Shown here one piece after another: positions 33,246 through 44,600 of a DNA stretch of 64,000 nucleotides. Source of the DNA: Saccharum officinarum (Eukaryota; Streptophyta; Magnoliopsida; Poales; Poaceae); NCBI GenBank assembly GCA_020631735.1, contig CM036160.1:6060407-6124406 (forward strand), written 5' to 3'. Each line of letters begins with the position of its first letter. Position 1 is the stretch's first letter. The position numbers were made by a program, and so were the translations under genes. The notes below the pieces were generated by a model that worked only from the letters and a program-made list of their open reading frames with translations, did no database searches and was not told the DNA's origin.

Positions 33246-34199
33246 TGTAACACCCGTGTTTTTGCATCATATTAAAAATCACTAAAAATTTAAACTTTTT
33301 AAAACCTTGCAACAAATTAAAACTTGACAATTTATTTTTCGCAAATCCACTTGTACAATAAAATGTTTCCCAAAATATTGCATCAAAATCCACCATATGC
33401 ATTAGGGTAGGACGTTCGAGTAATGAAGTGCTTGATTGATTGTATGCTTGCTTGCTTGCTTGAATGCTCGTATGTTTGGTTTCTGGAATTTACTTTGCGG
33501 CACCAAAATAACCCACCCCTAACTAACACCTGCATACTTACATAATCGTAGTAGTAGTAGACAGTAGTTTGCATATATAGTTAATTTCTATGCATTAGTA
33601 GATCATAGTTTAATTCGCGTCTTTCGTTTTCCCTAGTAGTAATGCATATAGATTCCTTGCCCTTAACTTTCATGCCATGCATCGTAGTAGTGCGGTAGCC
33701 ATGCATTAGTAATCATCATACTTTGGTTGCATAGTACTTAGTTAGTCGTTGCATTCATGATTAGTAGCATTAGTTAGCATCATTACCTTTAATATGCCAT
33801 TAGTAATTAGAATTTGCATCATAGTTAACTTACCTACATTAGCATTGCATTCTTAAGTTAGTAGTACCTTGCATCATAGTTATAATAGAAGAGATATATA
33901 TACACCCGCACACTGGTCCATGCTTAGTATACATAGTCACAAACACACATACACCATATATATACATATGTACATACCCTACCCTGCTAAACCGAGTAAC
34001 TAGCTAGGGACGTCCATACGTATGTAGGTATATATACATGCTGCTTACGTATACATGCATTGATACACTGAGTATGGGTATATATACGTCATCTATCTAC
34101 TAATTAGAAAATACGTACAGGTATAGTCATACACATACATGCATTACATATTTATTATTACTAAAAAAATAGAAAGGAAAAGAACTCCTAGCTAGCTAC

Positions 34200-35275
34200 T
34201 GTGTACGCCCCTGCTCTTGCCGATTAGGCCCAGCTCGACGATCTCCCGGCCCAGCCCAGGACACACGGCGTCGACGCGTTGGCTCCGCGTCGCTGTCGTC
34301 GTCTTCGTTCCCCATCCAAAATATCGGCAGACCACTGTGCACAACCGCCTCTCTCCGATGTCGTTTTCCCCGGCTATCTCATCCCCTCCACGATTTTCGT
34401 CGACAGCTCACCAGAGCACGTGGAACAGCTGAGACCGCCGGAGATATTTTTGTCGCGAACCGCCTTTGTGCCTTGTCGTCTTGCCAACGGCCGCCGAGAT
34501 ATTTCGGCACGGCACCGCCTTACTCCGGCTATAAAAGCCGTCGAGCTCACCAGCCTTGCCACGGGGGGAGCTCGAGCGCGCGACGGAGAATGTCGGGCCG
34601 CTGCCGGAGCTCGGAGCCGTCGGGGCTGGAGACCGAGCTGCCGAAGACCATCGCCGGAGCTCGCGCCTCAAGCCGCCCTCGCCGGGGTCGCTGTCCGCCG
34701 CTCGCCGTGCCGGAGCCGAGCGACATCGCCGCCGCCGACGCGCCTCTCTACTCCCTCCCCTTCTCTTCTCCTCTGCCCCCAGCCACGCCACGCCGCTAGC
34801 AGCGCCGTCGCGCTACCCGCAGCCGCAGCCCCCCGCCACCCACTCGCCCTGCGCCGCTGCTCATCTCGTTCTCGCCTGCAACCCGCGCCGCCGGAGCCGA
34901 ACGTCGATGCCGCCATTCTCCTTCCTTGCTTTCTCCCTCTCCCTCGCTCTACCAGCACGCCAACGCTCTGTGTCTCCGCCTCGTCCTTCTCTGCTTTGCC
35001 TCTCTGCCTTGCCCTCTCTCTGTTCTTCTGTTCTTCCGCAGAACGGAGTACTTGACCACGGCAAAGCAGCCAGCAGGAGCATGCCACCTCACCCTCTCTC
35101 TCTTTCTTTTTCTAGTGAACTTGGTTCACGTGAAACAAAGAGGGGAAAGGGGCAGTCCACCAGATCGGTGTTTTGGCCCATGACCGCAGTGCTGGTCAGC
35201 CCGCCATCTGATCAGGCACACGCGTCAGCCAGCTGGGAAATTGCTATGTGCACCCGGGATTTGTACACAGTATGT
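34200..35275 (+). other. GC-rich block inside the long LTR
   Basis: Long overlapping frames on both strands (up to 258 codons on plus) with alanine, proline and arginine bias and no recognisable domain. A CTATAAAAG box near 34530 precedes part of it. I read it as LTR regulatory sequence or an old capture, not a gene. Confidence 0.4.
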
Positions 35276-36475
35276 TAAAAGGTAAGCTTATTAATTACAT
35301 AAAAATTCCCGGAAAATTTTTAAATAAACTAGAATAGCTCTAGTTCATATTTATATAATTTTTACTCATGTTGCATAAATAAAATTGGTAGAATTAATTC
35401 TCATGCTTATTTCCATTCGCGTATAATCGGTAGACTTTAATAATTTATAACTTCATCGCCATAATTCTGAATTTCGTAATTCTTGCACCATAATTCCTCT
35501 AAAATAAAACCTTAGATATTAAAATGCATTTCTCTAATTTTGGTGCCCATTTAAATTCTAGATATGATTGCTTTTCTTTTCTTTATTTTAATATTAATTC
35601 GTAGTTGCATAACCCGTAGTAGTAATTCGTCACCGTAGTACCTAATAGGACCAACCCAGGATCATTTCCTTTCACTTTGGTTGCCCATGTTTGTTTTACA
35701 TGCCATGCCTTGCTTGTTATTTTTCTTGTTTGTGTTTCTTACCTGCTGACGCTAGACCGCGTAGGATAGAAGACATGGAGAGAACTCGATGGAACCTGAT
35801 GGAGTCCAGAAGACAGGAACAGGAGACGCAGGAATCGGACAAGGATATAATCATCAGCAAATGAAGGCAAGTCCTAATCCCCATCTATTCCCTACATTTT
35901 CATTCCTTTAATTACTCCCCTTCCACCACCTCTACATTTTGCTAGCCTCCACCATAAACCCATCATACCTAACCCTACCCACCACTAATCTTAATATATA
36001 CTACTTAAAAACTTCTTTCATATATGATATTGAATCATGATGAATTATGAGAATTATTTATGATAATGTGATCTATGAACTTGAGGATAATAACTATGAA
36101 ACTTAAGTTGGTAAAATTGGACTAAACCTCGACAGGGGGCGAGTGGGGGTAATTCATGTGGTATGGGTTACCTTGGCAGGATAGCCTGTGTGGGATCCTG
36201 CGGGAGATACTCGCCTCGATCACATAAGGACCGGTTCATTGGCCATCTCACCTAGCCAGAATTTCGTACAGCCACATGTCTATATGGGTAGACTTAATCT
36301 CACACCCCGTTAGATTGAAGTATAATTTTCACTAGGAGGCCGGAGTGGCAACGGACTAACAGGAAAGGACACGACTGCTGTGTGATCTACCGTGGTCCGA
36401 TCGGCATGGTTGCTTTGTGGTCTTTCATGTAAAATTTATTGTTGTGCCATGTGCGAGTACCCTTTTATTATTTAA

Positions 36476-36560
36476 TCTGGATGCTATGTGATCATCCACC
36501 GTATGCTGTGTGATCATCCAACCACTCGATATTCTAGGATGCTGTGTGATCATCCTGATG
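36476..36560. repeat. Three copies of a GGATGCTGTGTGATCATCC motif
   Basis: Copies of this 19-bp motif, whose ends GGATG/CATCC are inverted, lie near 36479, 36501 and 36538 in the long LTR, with one or two differences. Confidence 0.6.
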
Positions 36561-37446
36561 CATGTGGGTTCCGGTCCCTGAGTAGTCCGTGGTGGAATTA
36601 TATGAAAATCTAAGGTAGCATTATCCGGGTATGAGGTTTCGTTAGGCCTGTCGAGACTGTGGCCTAGGTGTCGACTACGCCTATCATGTGAGTAAATTTG
36701 TACACCTCTGCAGAGTTTCTTGAATCTATTCGAATAGCCACGTCCTTGGAATGGGTAACCGTTGGGATGAGGTCCCCAAATGATTAGACTTCAACAACTG
36801 TGACACTCTGGTAAGATGTATTTTATAAATTTGGTAATCTATACTCAACTCGGGAACTGGTGAGGATGGTAATACCCTGTCAGGGCCCAATCTATATTTA
36901 TAACTACTTCACTCTACCACCTTTACCACTAACCACCTCTCTCTCTATATATAGCCTCCATCCACCTCTCCAACCAAAGTTAGGGCTTGTTGAGTACGTA
37001 TGTACTCACCCCCCTCCAGTCTATGTTTTTAGGAATGAAACTGTAGGAGTATATCCGAGAATAGAGCTACCAAGGACTACGCCAGGAAAGGACATCAGGA
37101 GAACACCCGAAGAAGGAGCCGTGTGACTACACAAAGGAACTGCGCTAGGACTATGATGATTGGGAGTACGCTAGAGGAATAAGTTTAGGGTTGCGTCCGC
37201 ACTCCAAGTTGCCTGTAGGAATGGAGCCATGTTGTCATAGTACCGCTGTCTTAGATCTCTGATATACGATGTAAGGCCAGTGGCCCAAGTTATACAACCC
37301 GAACCATGTAATATATTTCTTCATTAGCAATAAAAGTATGGTTTTGATATCAATCTTGTTCGAATTGTGTGTATCAGCTACTGATCCAGGGACTGATACA
37401 TGATGCATAGTGGACCCTAAATTAGGGGCCCGACACAGGGTCCACT

Positions 37447-37799
37447 GAGCAGAGTTTTGCTTGTCAAAAGCTTAGCTCTAGCTCCTTATCTCGTGGGAGG
37501 CCTGCTTCTGCCTTCCCCATTGATAAGCCAAATTTACATATCAGTTCTGATAATCATCCATGGCTTGGTCCCCATGGAAGCGGAGGTAAGCTCTATGACA
37601 ATGTTCTGTTTCAACAAAGTCCACTTACTACAGGATGGCAAGATCAGTCTATCCCTTTCTTCTAGGATGGAATACCTTGCAATTTCAATTGTTGACACTT
37701 TCTGTCAGTTCCAAACAATATTTATCCAGAAGATCTGATTCCATTTACAAGATATCCACTTTACCTTGTAATTGATAGTGAAAATAGCCATGCATTCAA
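37447..37799 (+). pseudogene. SCAI-like (DUF3550/UPF0682) gene exon remnant
   Basis: One plus frame from 37447 to a stop near 37650 reads RGRPASAFPIDKP, then HPWLGPHGSGG and TTGWQDQSIPF. A second frame near 37705-37797 reads IYPEDLIPFTRYPLYLVIDS and then ENSHAFK. The latter block matches my memory of the conserved SCAI segment (PEDL-PFTR-PLF-VIDS-AFK) of plant SCAI homologues. A frameshift and stops lie between the blocks, and the 3' LTR of the gypsy-like element lies only 11 bp upstream. It is probably an internal exon of a dead gene. Family call is from recognition. Confidence 0.55.
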
Positions 37800-38231
37800 G
37801 GCAGGTTTGTCAGAACTTAATATTGGCTTGTAGAAGAAAATCATTACCATCGACACTCTATCGCTTTTCTGAAGTAACAGATTGACCATGCCATTTTTTT
37901 TCCTGCACATGTTAATGTTTCATTGTTCCATTTTGCATTTGAATGGTTTGCATATTCTCATTTGGTTCTCAAGGTGAACTCCTCTCCTAGTGCAAAAAAT
38001 GCGAGCATTTACAATGGTTTCTTGGGCATTATTGTTATCTCGTTCTAATGGTTCGATCTATCTTTAAACATCTAAAATATCTTTAGATGGTTTTTAGCTT
38101 ATTAACCGGTAATAGCAGAGGATAGCTAAGGACTGATCTGTAGCATTGTGTGAATAAGCTTGTTAACTGGTAATTGGGCATGGAATTATTGTTCAGGAGC
38201 TTTCTGTTTGTATTTGGAGCCACTACTATAA
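37800..38231 (+). other. Intron-like sequence after the SCAI-like exon
   Basis: AT-rich and T-rich, without a supported frame. It follows CATTCAAG/GCAGGT, near which a donor site would be expected. Confidence 0.35.
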
Positions 38232-38240
38232 TTCTCCACT

Positions 38241-38590
38241 GGGTTAAGTCCACTTTATGACCTTCAACTATCACAAAAGTCTGGATTTCAACCTCCAACT
38301 TCAAAACCAGATAACATTGGCCCTCCAACTCTCGAACAAGTTCACTTTTCAACCTTGGACGGTTTTCTAGGCGGTTTGCATAGCACTGTTTGTGGTGCTG
38401 ATGTCAGCGATGACGTCAGCACTCATTTTTAATTTAAGAAATTAATATCTTTTTATTCGGAGCTCCAAATATAGCAAATAATATATCAATTTTGATCGTC
38501 TCGACGAGCTCTTTGCAATGGTGTACTCCGTTTTGTTGTTTGAGATAGTTTTATTTCATGAAAAAATAAATATTTTTATAAAACAAGTGA
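38241..38590 (+). repeat. Left TIR of the MULE
   Basis: Inverted match to 39357-39706, including the shared block GACGTCAGCACTCATTTTTA. Confidence 0.85.
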
Positions 38591-39356
38591 GAACGGGGCC
38601 AATATGGAGGATAAAACTTTGATTTTTGTGTACTAGTTTTATTAGACTGTCTCCAACAATGGAGACCTAAACTCCACACCCATTCTAGGTTTTGGGTCAT
38701 CCACAGGAAAAAGTCACCCACCCAAAAATCTACCCTCTCCAACAGCACACCCATCTGTCCGACACCACCGCCTCGCCCGCCTCGCACCCCACCGAGCCTC
38801 CCTCTACGCAGATCCACCAGCGCTGCCCACCACCGCACGCCATCGAACGCCGCCCGCCACCGCACGCCACCGAGTGCCGCCGGCACCGCACGCCACCGAG
38901 CTCCGCCCGCCTTGTGCCGCCACCCGCCTCGCCGTCGTAGAAGAGCTCCGCCGTGCCGCTCCTGCCGCTTGCCGCGGGCACGCCACGCGCCACTCCCGCC
39001 GCTCACCGTGGGCACACCGCGCACTGCTCGAGCTGCTCACCGATGGTTACGCCGCGCCGCTCCAGCCGCTCGCCGGCAGGCCCGTCACTCGCCGCTCCAC
39101 CAACCCCATGCCGCTCACCACCAATGTCGTCTGCGTCCGCCGCCTCAGCCCGCACCAGATCCGCCGCCCCGTGGCTCTCCCCGCCTCTGAGCTGGAGGTC
39201 GCTCCTCGCCTCCACCTGGGCCTCTAGCTACGAGGATGATGAGGAACAGCGGGGGAAGATTTGTGTCTTTGGTGAGAGATAACACAAATATGTGTCGTGG
39301 TTCGACTGGTACGCAAAATGCCTACTGCCTTTGCGTCTTCTATTGGAGGCCGCTAA

Positions 39357-39706
39357 AACACTTGTTTTATAGAAATATTTAATTTTTCACGAAATAAAAC
39401 TATCTCAAACAATAAAATGGAGTACACCATTACAAAGAGCTCGTCGAGATGATCAAAATTGATATATTATTTGCTATATTTGGAGCTCCGAATAAAAATA
39501 TATTAATTTCACAAATTAAAAATGAGTGCTGACGTTATCGCTGACGTCAGCACCACAAACAGTGCCATGCAAACCGCCTAGAAAACCGCCCAAGGTTGAA
39601 AAATGAACTTTTTCGAGAGTTGAAGGGCCAATGTTATCCGGTTTTAAAGTTGGAGGTTGAAATCCAGATTTTTCGATAGTTGGAGGTCCTAAAGTTGACT
39701 TAACCC
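39357..39706 (-). repeat. Right TIR of the MULE
   Basis: Inverted match to 38241-38590 with scattered substitutions. Confidence 0.85.
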
Positions 39707-39715
39707 TTCTCCAAT

Positions 39716-40836
39716 TGGTAACTTCACTTGTCTATAAAATTCCTTTGCAAATCAGCTAGATGGACCTTCCAGACGGAATACTTAATAACACCTTATTTGA
39801 TTCACTGAATGTAGAGGTATAAAGAGAGGATAGCAATAGGATGATTCAGTCTCACGCTCCCAATGAAAATCGCACATTCCGTGCAAAACGAACAGCACAA
39901 TCTTGCAGAATCACATTAGCAAACTTCTAGGAGGGGGATCTCCTAAGCATTTTACATATTGACAACCAGAAAATGGTGGTGTTTTTAGAGTCAGAGCTTT
40001 CATGGTTCATCAAATTTTTCAGTGTTTTTGGGAGGATTGCTAGACACAAGCTAATGCACCCGATTTACAAAAGAGAATTGGGGAGGATTACCGGCTCACC
40101 GTGGGACACGACGCAGATAGAGGGTGCTCGACGCAGGGAGATTAGATGTCGTGCGCTGCTTGAGTAGCTGCCGTGTGCTCAAAGTCGTCGCGGTGATTCC
40201 TCAGTTCCTGCTCACTGTCAACCTCCAGACAACTGCAAAATAAATTGTTCCTGTCAAACTCAGTGGAGAAAAGGCTCCATCAGCAATCACAAGAACCAAC
40301 CTGCAATCATTACAACGCACCATTCAATGGACGATGCAACCGTCGGACAGGCAGACGTGGATCGGTGGCGAGCTGGACAGCGGTGTCGAGCTGGTCGTCG
40401 TGGATCTCGACTAACCTGCCGCGATCATACGTGCAGGGAAAGGCCTCGCTGATGGAGAAGGGATCGGCCGGTGAGGACGATGGCGACCCACGATGGCGAG
40501 AACGGTGCAGGACCTGGCGAGTGAGGGCGACGTCGGGGCAGCAGGCAGTAGACGGGCACGAGGACAACTCCACGTTTGGCTGGCCCAGCGCCGGAAGATG
40601 GGCAGAAGGCAGCGGCGTGGGTTGTCTTCTAGGAAACCGGCGGCGCCACCAGGTCCGCGACTTGACCAGTCGTCGTCGTCGTCCGTCCCGGCAGGGAGCG
40701 AAAGAGGCGTCGTCAGTCGTCACGTCGTGACGGTGGAGGTGTGTAGCTTCTGTCCGCCCCCGCCGGGTTCCTCTTCCTAGCGCTAGTTCCTGGTCTCCCA
40801 TGCATGCCGAGGGAAAGATCAAATCGAGCGTGCGCC
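39716..40836. other. No recognised gene; GC-rich frames only
   Basis: 39716-40250 is unremarkable non-coding DNA. From 40310 the sequence is GC-rich and gives a 244-codon minus frame and a 161-codon plus frame over the same bases. Neither has a domain I know. Confidence 0.4.
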
Positions 40837-40964
40837 GGGTGATTTCCTTTCCATGTGGGGCTGCGGTAATTGTGCAGTGATTGCATGATCCAATTTGCTG
40901 CCTGGGCAGACGCGCTGGGTGATTTCCTTTCCATCTGGGGCTGCGGTAATTGTGCAGTGATCGC
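40837..40964. repeat. 80-bp-period tandem duplication
   Basis: A 48-bp block starting GGGTGATTTCCTTTCCAT occurs at 40837-40884 and 40917-40964 with about two mismatches. Confidence 0.8.
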
Positions 40965-41108
40965 ACGCGGTGGGGAGAGGGACGGTGGGCGAAATCCCAC
41001 AGGTGGATGGACGGTAACACCAAAAAAATTACCACACCAAACAATTGTCTTCCTTTTGTTCTTTTTAGTTGTATGAGATATATGATCTCTGCATACGTGG
41101 TTACTTAC

Positions 41109-41286
41109 ATATTGTCTCAAATATATCTTTAAGGTCGGTGAGGTGGTCCTTGTTCGTGACACGGAAGTAGTAGTCGGCGAACTCGTTCTGAAGCACGAAG
41201 TATGGTGGATTTGCAGTGCCGATGCCGAGCACAGCCGCCGGGCCATCGGCACGCTGCGCACGCCGGATCTCACAGATGTCGGCCAT
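41109..41286 (-). pseudogene. Orphan exon 1 of a type III polyketide synthase (chalcone synthase-like)
   Basis: ATG at 41286 on the minus strand opens 59 codons containing [20 protein letters not shown] and the [15 protein letters not shown] block. This is the N-terminal signature of plant type III polyketide synthases, closest in feel to grass alkylresorcinol synthases. The exon ends T|GTAAGT inside the expected cysteine codon, the conserved phase-1 intron position of the chalcone synthase family. The catalytic Cys-His-Asn residues belong to exon 2, and no exon 2 is found downstream on the minus strand to 37.4 kb. Such enzymes extend CoA starters with malonyl-CoA; this fragment cannot. Confidence 0.8.
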
Positions 41287-41333
41287 CGTCGTCTCGGACT
41301 AAGGGGTGTTCGTAGCAATAGCCAGTATCAGCA

Positions 41334-41339
41334 TATATA
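41334..41339 (-). promoter_or_regulatory. TATA box of the polyketide synthase fragment
   Basis: TATATA on the minus strand about 48 bases before the ATG, in a plausible promoter position with a short leader. Confidence 0.5.
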
Positions 41340-41399
41340 GGCTATAGAGGAATGGGGATTCTCACTCTCTATGTATAACATGTATTGTGACAGGAGTTA

Positions 41400-42091
41400 A
41401 ATTCAAACAATGACATCTACCAGCAAATTTGACTTTTTTTGCACCGATCCTATTTCGATAATGTTCCACTGTGTGCGTCCGTCCGTGCCCGGACACCGGA
41501 CACTACGTGGCCTCACGTTGTCCACATATATTATACCCACCACACAAATATCTGACACTCCCGTCAGGTGGCCACTTAGATTTATCCTCTCTAGTTCCAT
41601 CTCGTCTGTCTGTCTGTCTCTCCCCCGTCTCTCCATTCAAAGCAACAAGGAGAGGAAGGATGTCTTGGAGCTTGTGCATCTCCTCCCCGTCTCGAATTCA
41701 CGCAGCCACCCGCCCCGCGCAGGTCATGACCATACCCCACCAGCTCTCTGTGTGCCGTCGGGAAGCTCCGCACGCTCTGTCGCTGGAGAGCCCCGTGTTG
41801 CCAGCGAGCTCCGCGCCGCCGTCATCCACGTGTCATCGCTAAGCTCTGAGCGCGCTACCACCGGCGAGCCGCGTGTTGCCGGTGAGCTCTGCGCCTCCAA
41901 GATCCACGCTGCCGATGAGTTCCGCACTGGCGACATCCGTGGCATCGAGGTTCGTGTCGTTGTTGAGCTCTGCGTCGATGAGCCTCGATTTGCCCAAGCG
42001 GCAAGAAGATTTTGTACTGAAAGCACATGTTGCAAGCGTATGTTTCAACTATTTTATGTGTTTTATATGTATGTTGCAATTGTTTCGTATG
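41400..42091 (+). repeat. Unclassified repeat-like segment
   Basis: A GC-rich part (41650-41990) has recurring GAGCTCYGCGCC-type words, followed by recurring ATGTTGCAA words. This style is common in high-copy grass DNA transposons, but I found no ends or target duplication. Confidence 0.35.
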
Positions 42092-42577
42092 GATATTGCA
42101 TATATTGGCATGGCTATACACGTATGTTGCAAATTTAGTGTTCAGAATGTTTCAGCTGTCAGACATATTTATTGGCACTGGCAATGGTCCTGCTGTTATT
42201 AATACTAAATAATATAATATATGTATATAGTGATTATTTATAGAGACTGAAATAAATGTACTACTTAGGGGTGCTCGGTTTTACACGATATAAATAGAGA
42301 GAGATAGAGAAAATCCTTTCTGCTCTATGGTTTTACACGATATTGCATATATTGGCATGGCTATACACGTATGTTGCAAATTTAGTGTTCAGAATGTTTC
42401 AGCTGTCAGACATATTTATTGGCACTGGCAATGGTCCTGCTGTTATTAATACTAAATAATATAATATATGTATATAGTGATTATTTATAGAGACTGAAAT
42501 AAATGTACTACTTAGGGGTGCTCGGTTTTACACGATATAAATAGAGAGAGATAGAGAAAATCCTTTCTGCTCTATGG
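42092..42577. repeat. 247-bp direct tandem duplication
   Basis: The block starting GATATTGCATATATTGGC at 42092 repeats at 42339 almost without change, through TCCTTTCTGCTCTATGG. Near identity implies a recent event. Confidence 0.85.
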
Positions 42578-43377
42578 AATGTGCAATCGGATACCTATCG
42601 TGCATCGATCTATTGCTACTTTTAAATTTTGTGTCAAATATTTTGCGAGGAACCAGAGCTTAGCGGTGACGGCAGCTACGAGAGGGCCAAAGTTGGTGAC
42701 CATGTCAGGACCCCGGATCTGGCGCCGAGGTTTGCAAATGCGGTGGCTTGTGGCTAGATGTCTAGATGCAGCGGGAGCGCATCCAGGTCCGGCAAGCAAC
42801 CGGAGCTCAGAGGTGGCATCCGTATTGGCGTCCATGAGTTGGCAGAAGTACGTGATTGTGTGTTGTGGCGAAAGATCTGTAGATCTGGTGACTACAGGTC
42901 TAGATCCACTAGCAAGGCTTCAGGTCTGGCAGATTGGGCAGTCACGGAGCACGAGCTCCACGATAGCTTCTTGGTGGTCGGCAGGCATCCTTGACGAGCC
43001 GATGGGCAGGCACTCTCAATGGGCTTGCACAATGGGCTCCCTAGACTAGTGTAGTTTTTCTTCTATTGAATTTCATTTCAAGAGACGTGCAAATGACCCG
43101 CCTCTGAAACTGCAGTTTGCATTAGTGCTAGTTAAATAACAAAACCTATGTACCTATATACACTGCTAGTAGCTCGGTTTGCCAAGGTTTTTTAGACAAC
43201 TGTTATTAGCTGGGTGCCAAGCAAACAATTAGGTAATCTATTAGCTAGACTAGTGGATTCACCTAGCTAATTTTGTAGCAGCTAACTGTAACTCCACATC
43301 CGGTGTAGTTTACAGAGTGTTTCGCATATGTTAAGAATCAAACTTTATAATCTTTGAACGATAATTTCTCCAACAAC
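42578..43377. other. No recognised gene
   Basis: Mixed-composition non-coding sequence. A 156-codon plus frame at 42579-43049 has no recognisable domain. Confidence 0.35.
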
Positions 43378-43812
43378 AGGCCGTTAGACTTATCTAATAG
43401 ATTAATTAACTAATTAAGAACACCGGACTGGACAGATTAAATAACTTGATCTAAACAGGCCGTTAGACTTATCTAATAGATTAATTAAGAGGACGTACCG
43501 GACTGGAGGGAGTAGATAACTACTCCCTCTGTCGTGTAACATAGTGCATTCTAGGAATTTTAAGACAAATTAAGAGATAACATAACAGATGCATGTACCC
43601 TCATTTTATTTCCTAATCAGACACTATTATCAACGTGATTAATGTTGATTGGTTAATAAATGGAAAGTACTTAATGTCAAATTGTTTTTTTTCCTTTAGA
43701 ATGCATTATATTTGAGGACAAATTTTGAATACTAGAATGCACTATATTACAGGACAGAGGGAGTAGATCTAAACAGGCCGTTAGACTTATCCAACAGATT
43801 AATTAAGAAAAG
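43378..43812. repeat. Three copies of an AGGCCGTTAGACTTATC motif around a MITE
   Basis: The motif AGGCCGTTAGACTTATCYAA, followed by a GATTAATTAA word, starts near 43378, 43457 and 43776, with related copies at about 48006 and 51793. It marks the left end of the dispersed triplicated segment. Confidence 0.65.
43523..43763. mobile_element. Stowaway-like MITE
   Basis: 241 bp with inverted ends CTCCCTCTGTCGTGTAACAT and CTCCCTCTGTCCTGTAATAT (complement of the right end), flanked by TA on both sides. The corresponding site in the sister copy near 47980 (GTAGATAACTGGATC) is empty. Confidence 0.85.
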
Positions 43813-44500
43813 CCGTTAAAGTTCTAAATTGTCCTTGAGGCTTTGAGTTACCCATGTTACATGGACATGATAGCCTTTTCTTTTAAAAAAAGCATGAACA
43901 TAATAGCTTGCTTTAGGTGGAGGCAGTGTTGCTTTGCATGCCGCCTGATTACTAAAGAGGGAACGTGCATGCTGCACGTGCTTTAGCATGGAAAAAAATG
44001 AGGGACAGTTTTGCCAGTATTGCTTGGTCGTCGGAACTATATACTACAAAATCGTTGGTTGTCTTTAATTTGATGTCAATATGCATTAATGCCTGGCGAG
44101 GCTGTGCAAACAACCAAGTCCTTGACAATCCAATCTTTATTTCTCCAAGCATTTTGCTGCTAGGTAATGTTGTTGATGAAAAATGTGTCACACAGAACAC
44201 TCAACATCTCTTGTGGTAAAATTCACACGGTAGTGCGCCTAGAGCACATGACCTTCCGCAAGTATCAAACTTTTGTGGTGAAGGACAGCAAGGTGTCGAG
44301 CAAGCTAGCAAAGAATAACTATTGTACTTTGATAATACTAAACAAAATTGTTTTTCACAAACAAGGAAATACCATCCAACTTCTTGCTTGAAGGAACATT
44401 ACCAGGGCGTGCGTGCTTCAGTGACTGATGTACTCCAAACTTCATATGTCCCAGAAAACTTGATATTTTAAGATTTAAAATAGTTGCAAAAAACATGATG
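43764..44500. repeat. Triplicated unidentified segment, copy 1
   Basis: Shares about 600 bp with 47985-48591 and with 51785-53690 minus insertions. Conserved points include GTGCATGCTGCACGTGC, AATTTGATGTCAATATG and CACACAGAACACTCAACATC. No coding frame is conserved among copies. It could be an ancient duplicated promoter or an old repeat. Confidence 0.7.
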
Positions 44501-44600
44501 TTTTAGCTCTTAGAGATAGATTGGCCCCATGTATATCAGCTTAAGAGTAGAGTTTGCATGTCTCCATACATTAGTTTTAATTAGTGGTGAGTAATTTTAG

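Larger units (their letters stand above)
10969..37435 (+). mobile_element. Gypsy-like non-autonomous LTR element (Tekay/Del-like) with nested insertion
   Basis: The parts are a 5'-truncated LTR (10969-11369), a PBS, a leader, one short gene split at 13021/32232, a 3' internal tail with purine tracts, and a complete 3' LTR (33246-37435). About 400 bp of LTR sequence are shared between 10969-11369 and 37035-37435. Without the 19.2-kb nested insertion, the internal region is only about 2.7 kb and contains no protease, reverse transcriptase or integrase, so the element relied on others to move. TGTAACACCC LTR starts and very long LTRs fit the Tekay/Del lineage; that assignment is inference. Confidence 0.8.
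33246..37435 (+). repeat. 3' LTR of the gypsy-like element (4.19 kb)
   Basis: Starts TGTAACACCCG after the purine tract and ends GGGGCCCGACA. It has an AT-rich start with many short TATACATG-type runs, a GC-rich block at 34200-35270, an AATAAA at about 37329, and the 400 bp shared with the truncated 5' LTR. No target duplication can be tested because the left end is lost. Confidence 0.8.
38241..39706. mobile_element. Mutator-like (Pack-MULE-like) element with 350-bp TIRs
   Basis: Terminal inverted repeats of about 350 bp, roughly 90% identical, start GGGTTAAGTC and end GACTTAACCC. Nine-base flanks TTCTCCACT (38232-38240) and TTCTCCAAT (39707-39715) differ at one position, fitting the 9-bp MULE target duplication. 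The 770-bp interior is GC-rich from 38750 to 39230 and encodes no transposase; frames there are proline/alanine/arginine-rich. That pattern fits gene-fragment capture, but the donor gene is not recognised. Confidence 0.8.

Noticed and set aside
34279..35278. 258- and 240-codon frames in the long LTR
   Set aside because: Overlapping alanine/proline/arginine-rich frames on both strands reflect base composition. No start context, domain or splice pattern supports a gene.
40310..41044. 244-codon minus-strand frame near the polyketide synthase exon
   Set aside because: It shows no type III polyketide synthase exon 2 motifs, overlaps other long frames in GC-rich DNA, and includes the 80-bp tandem duplication.
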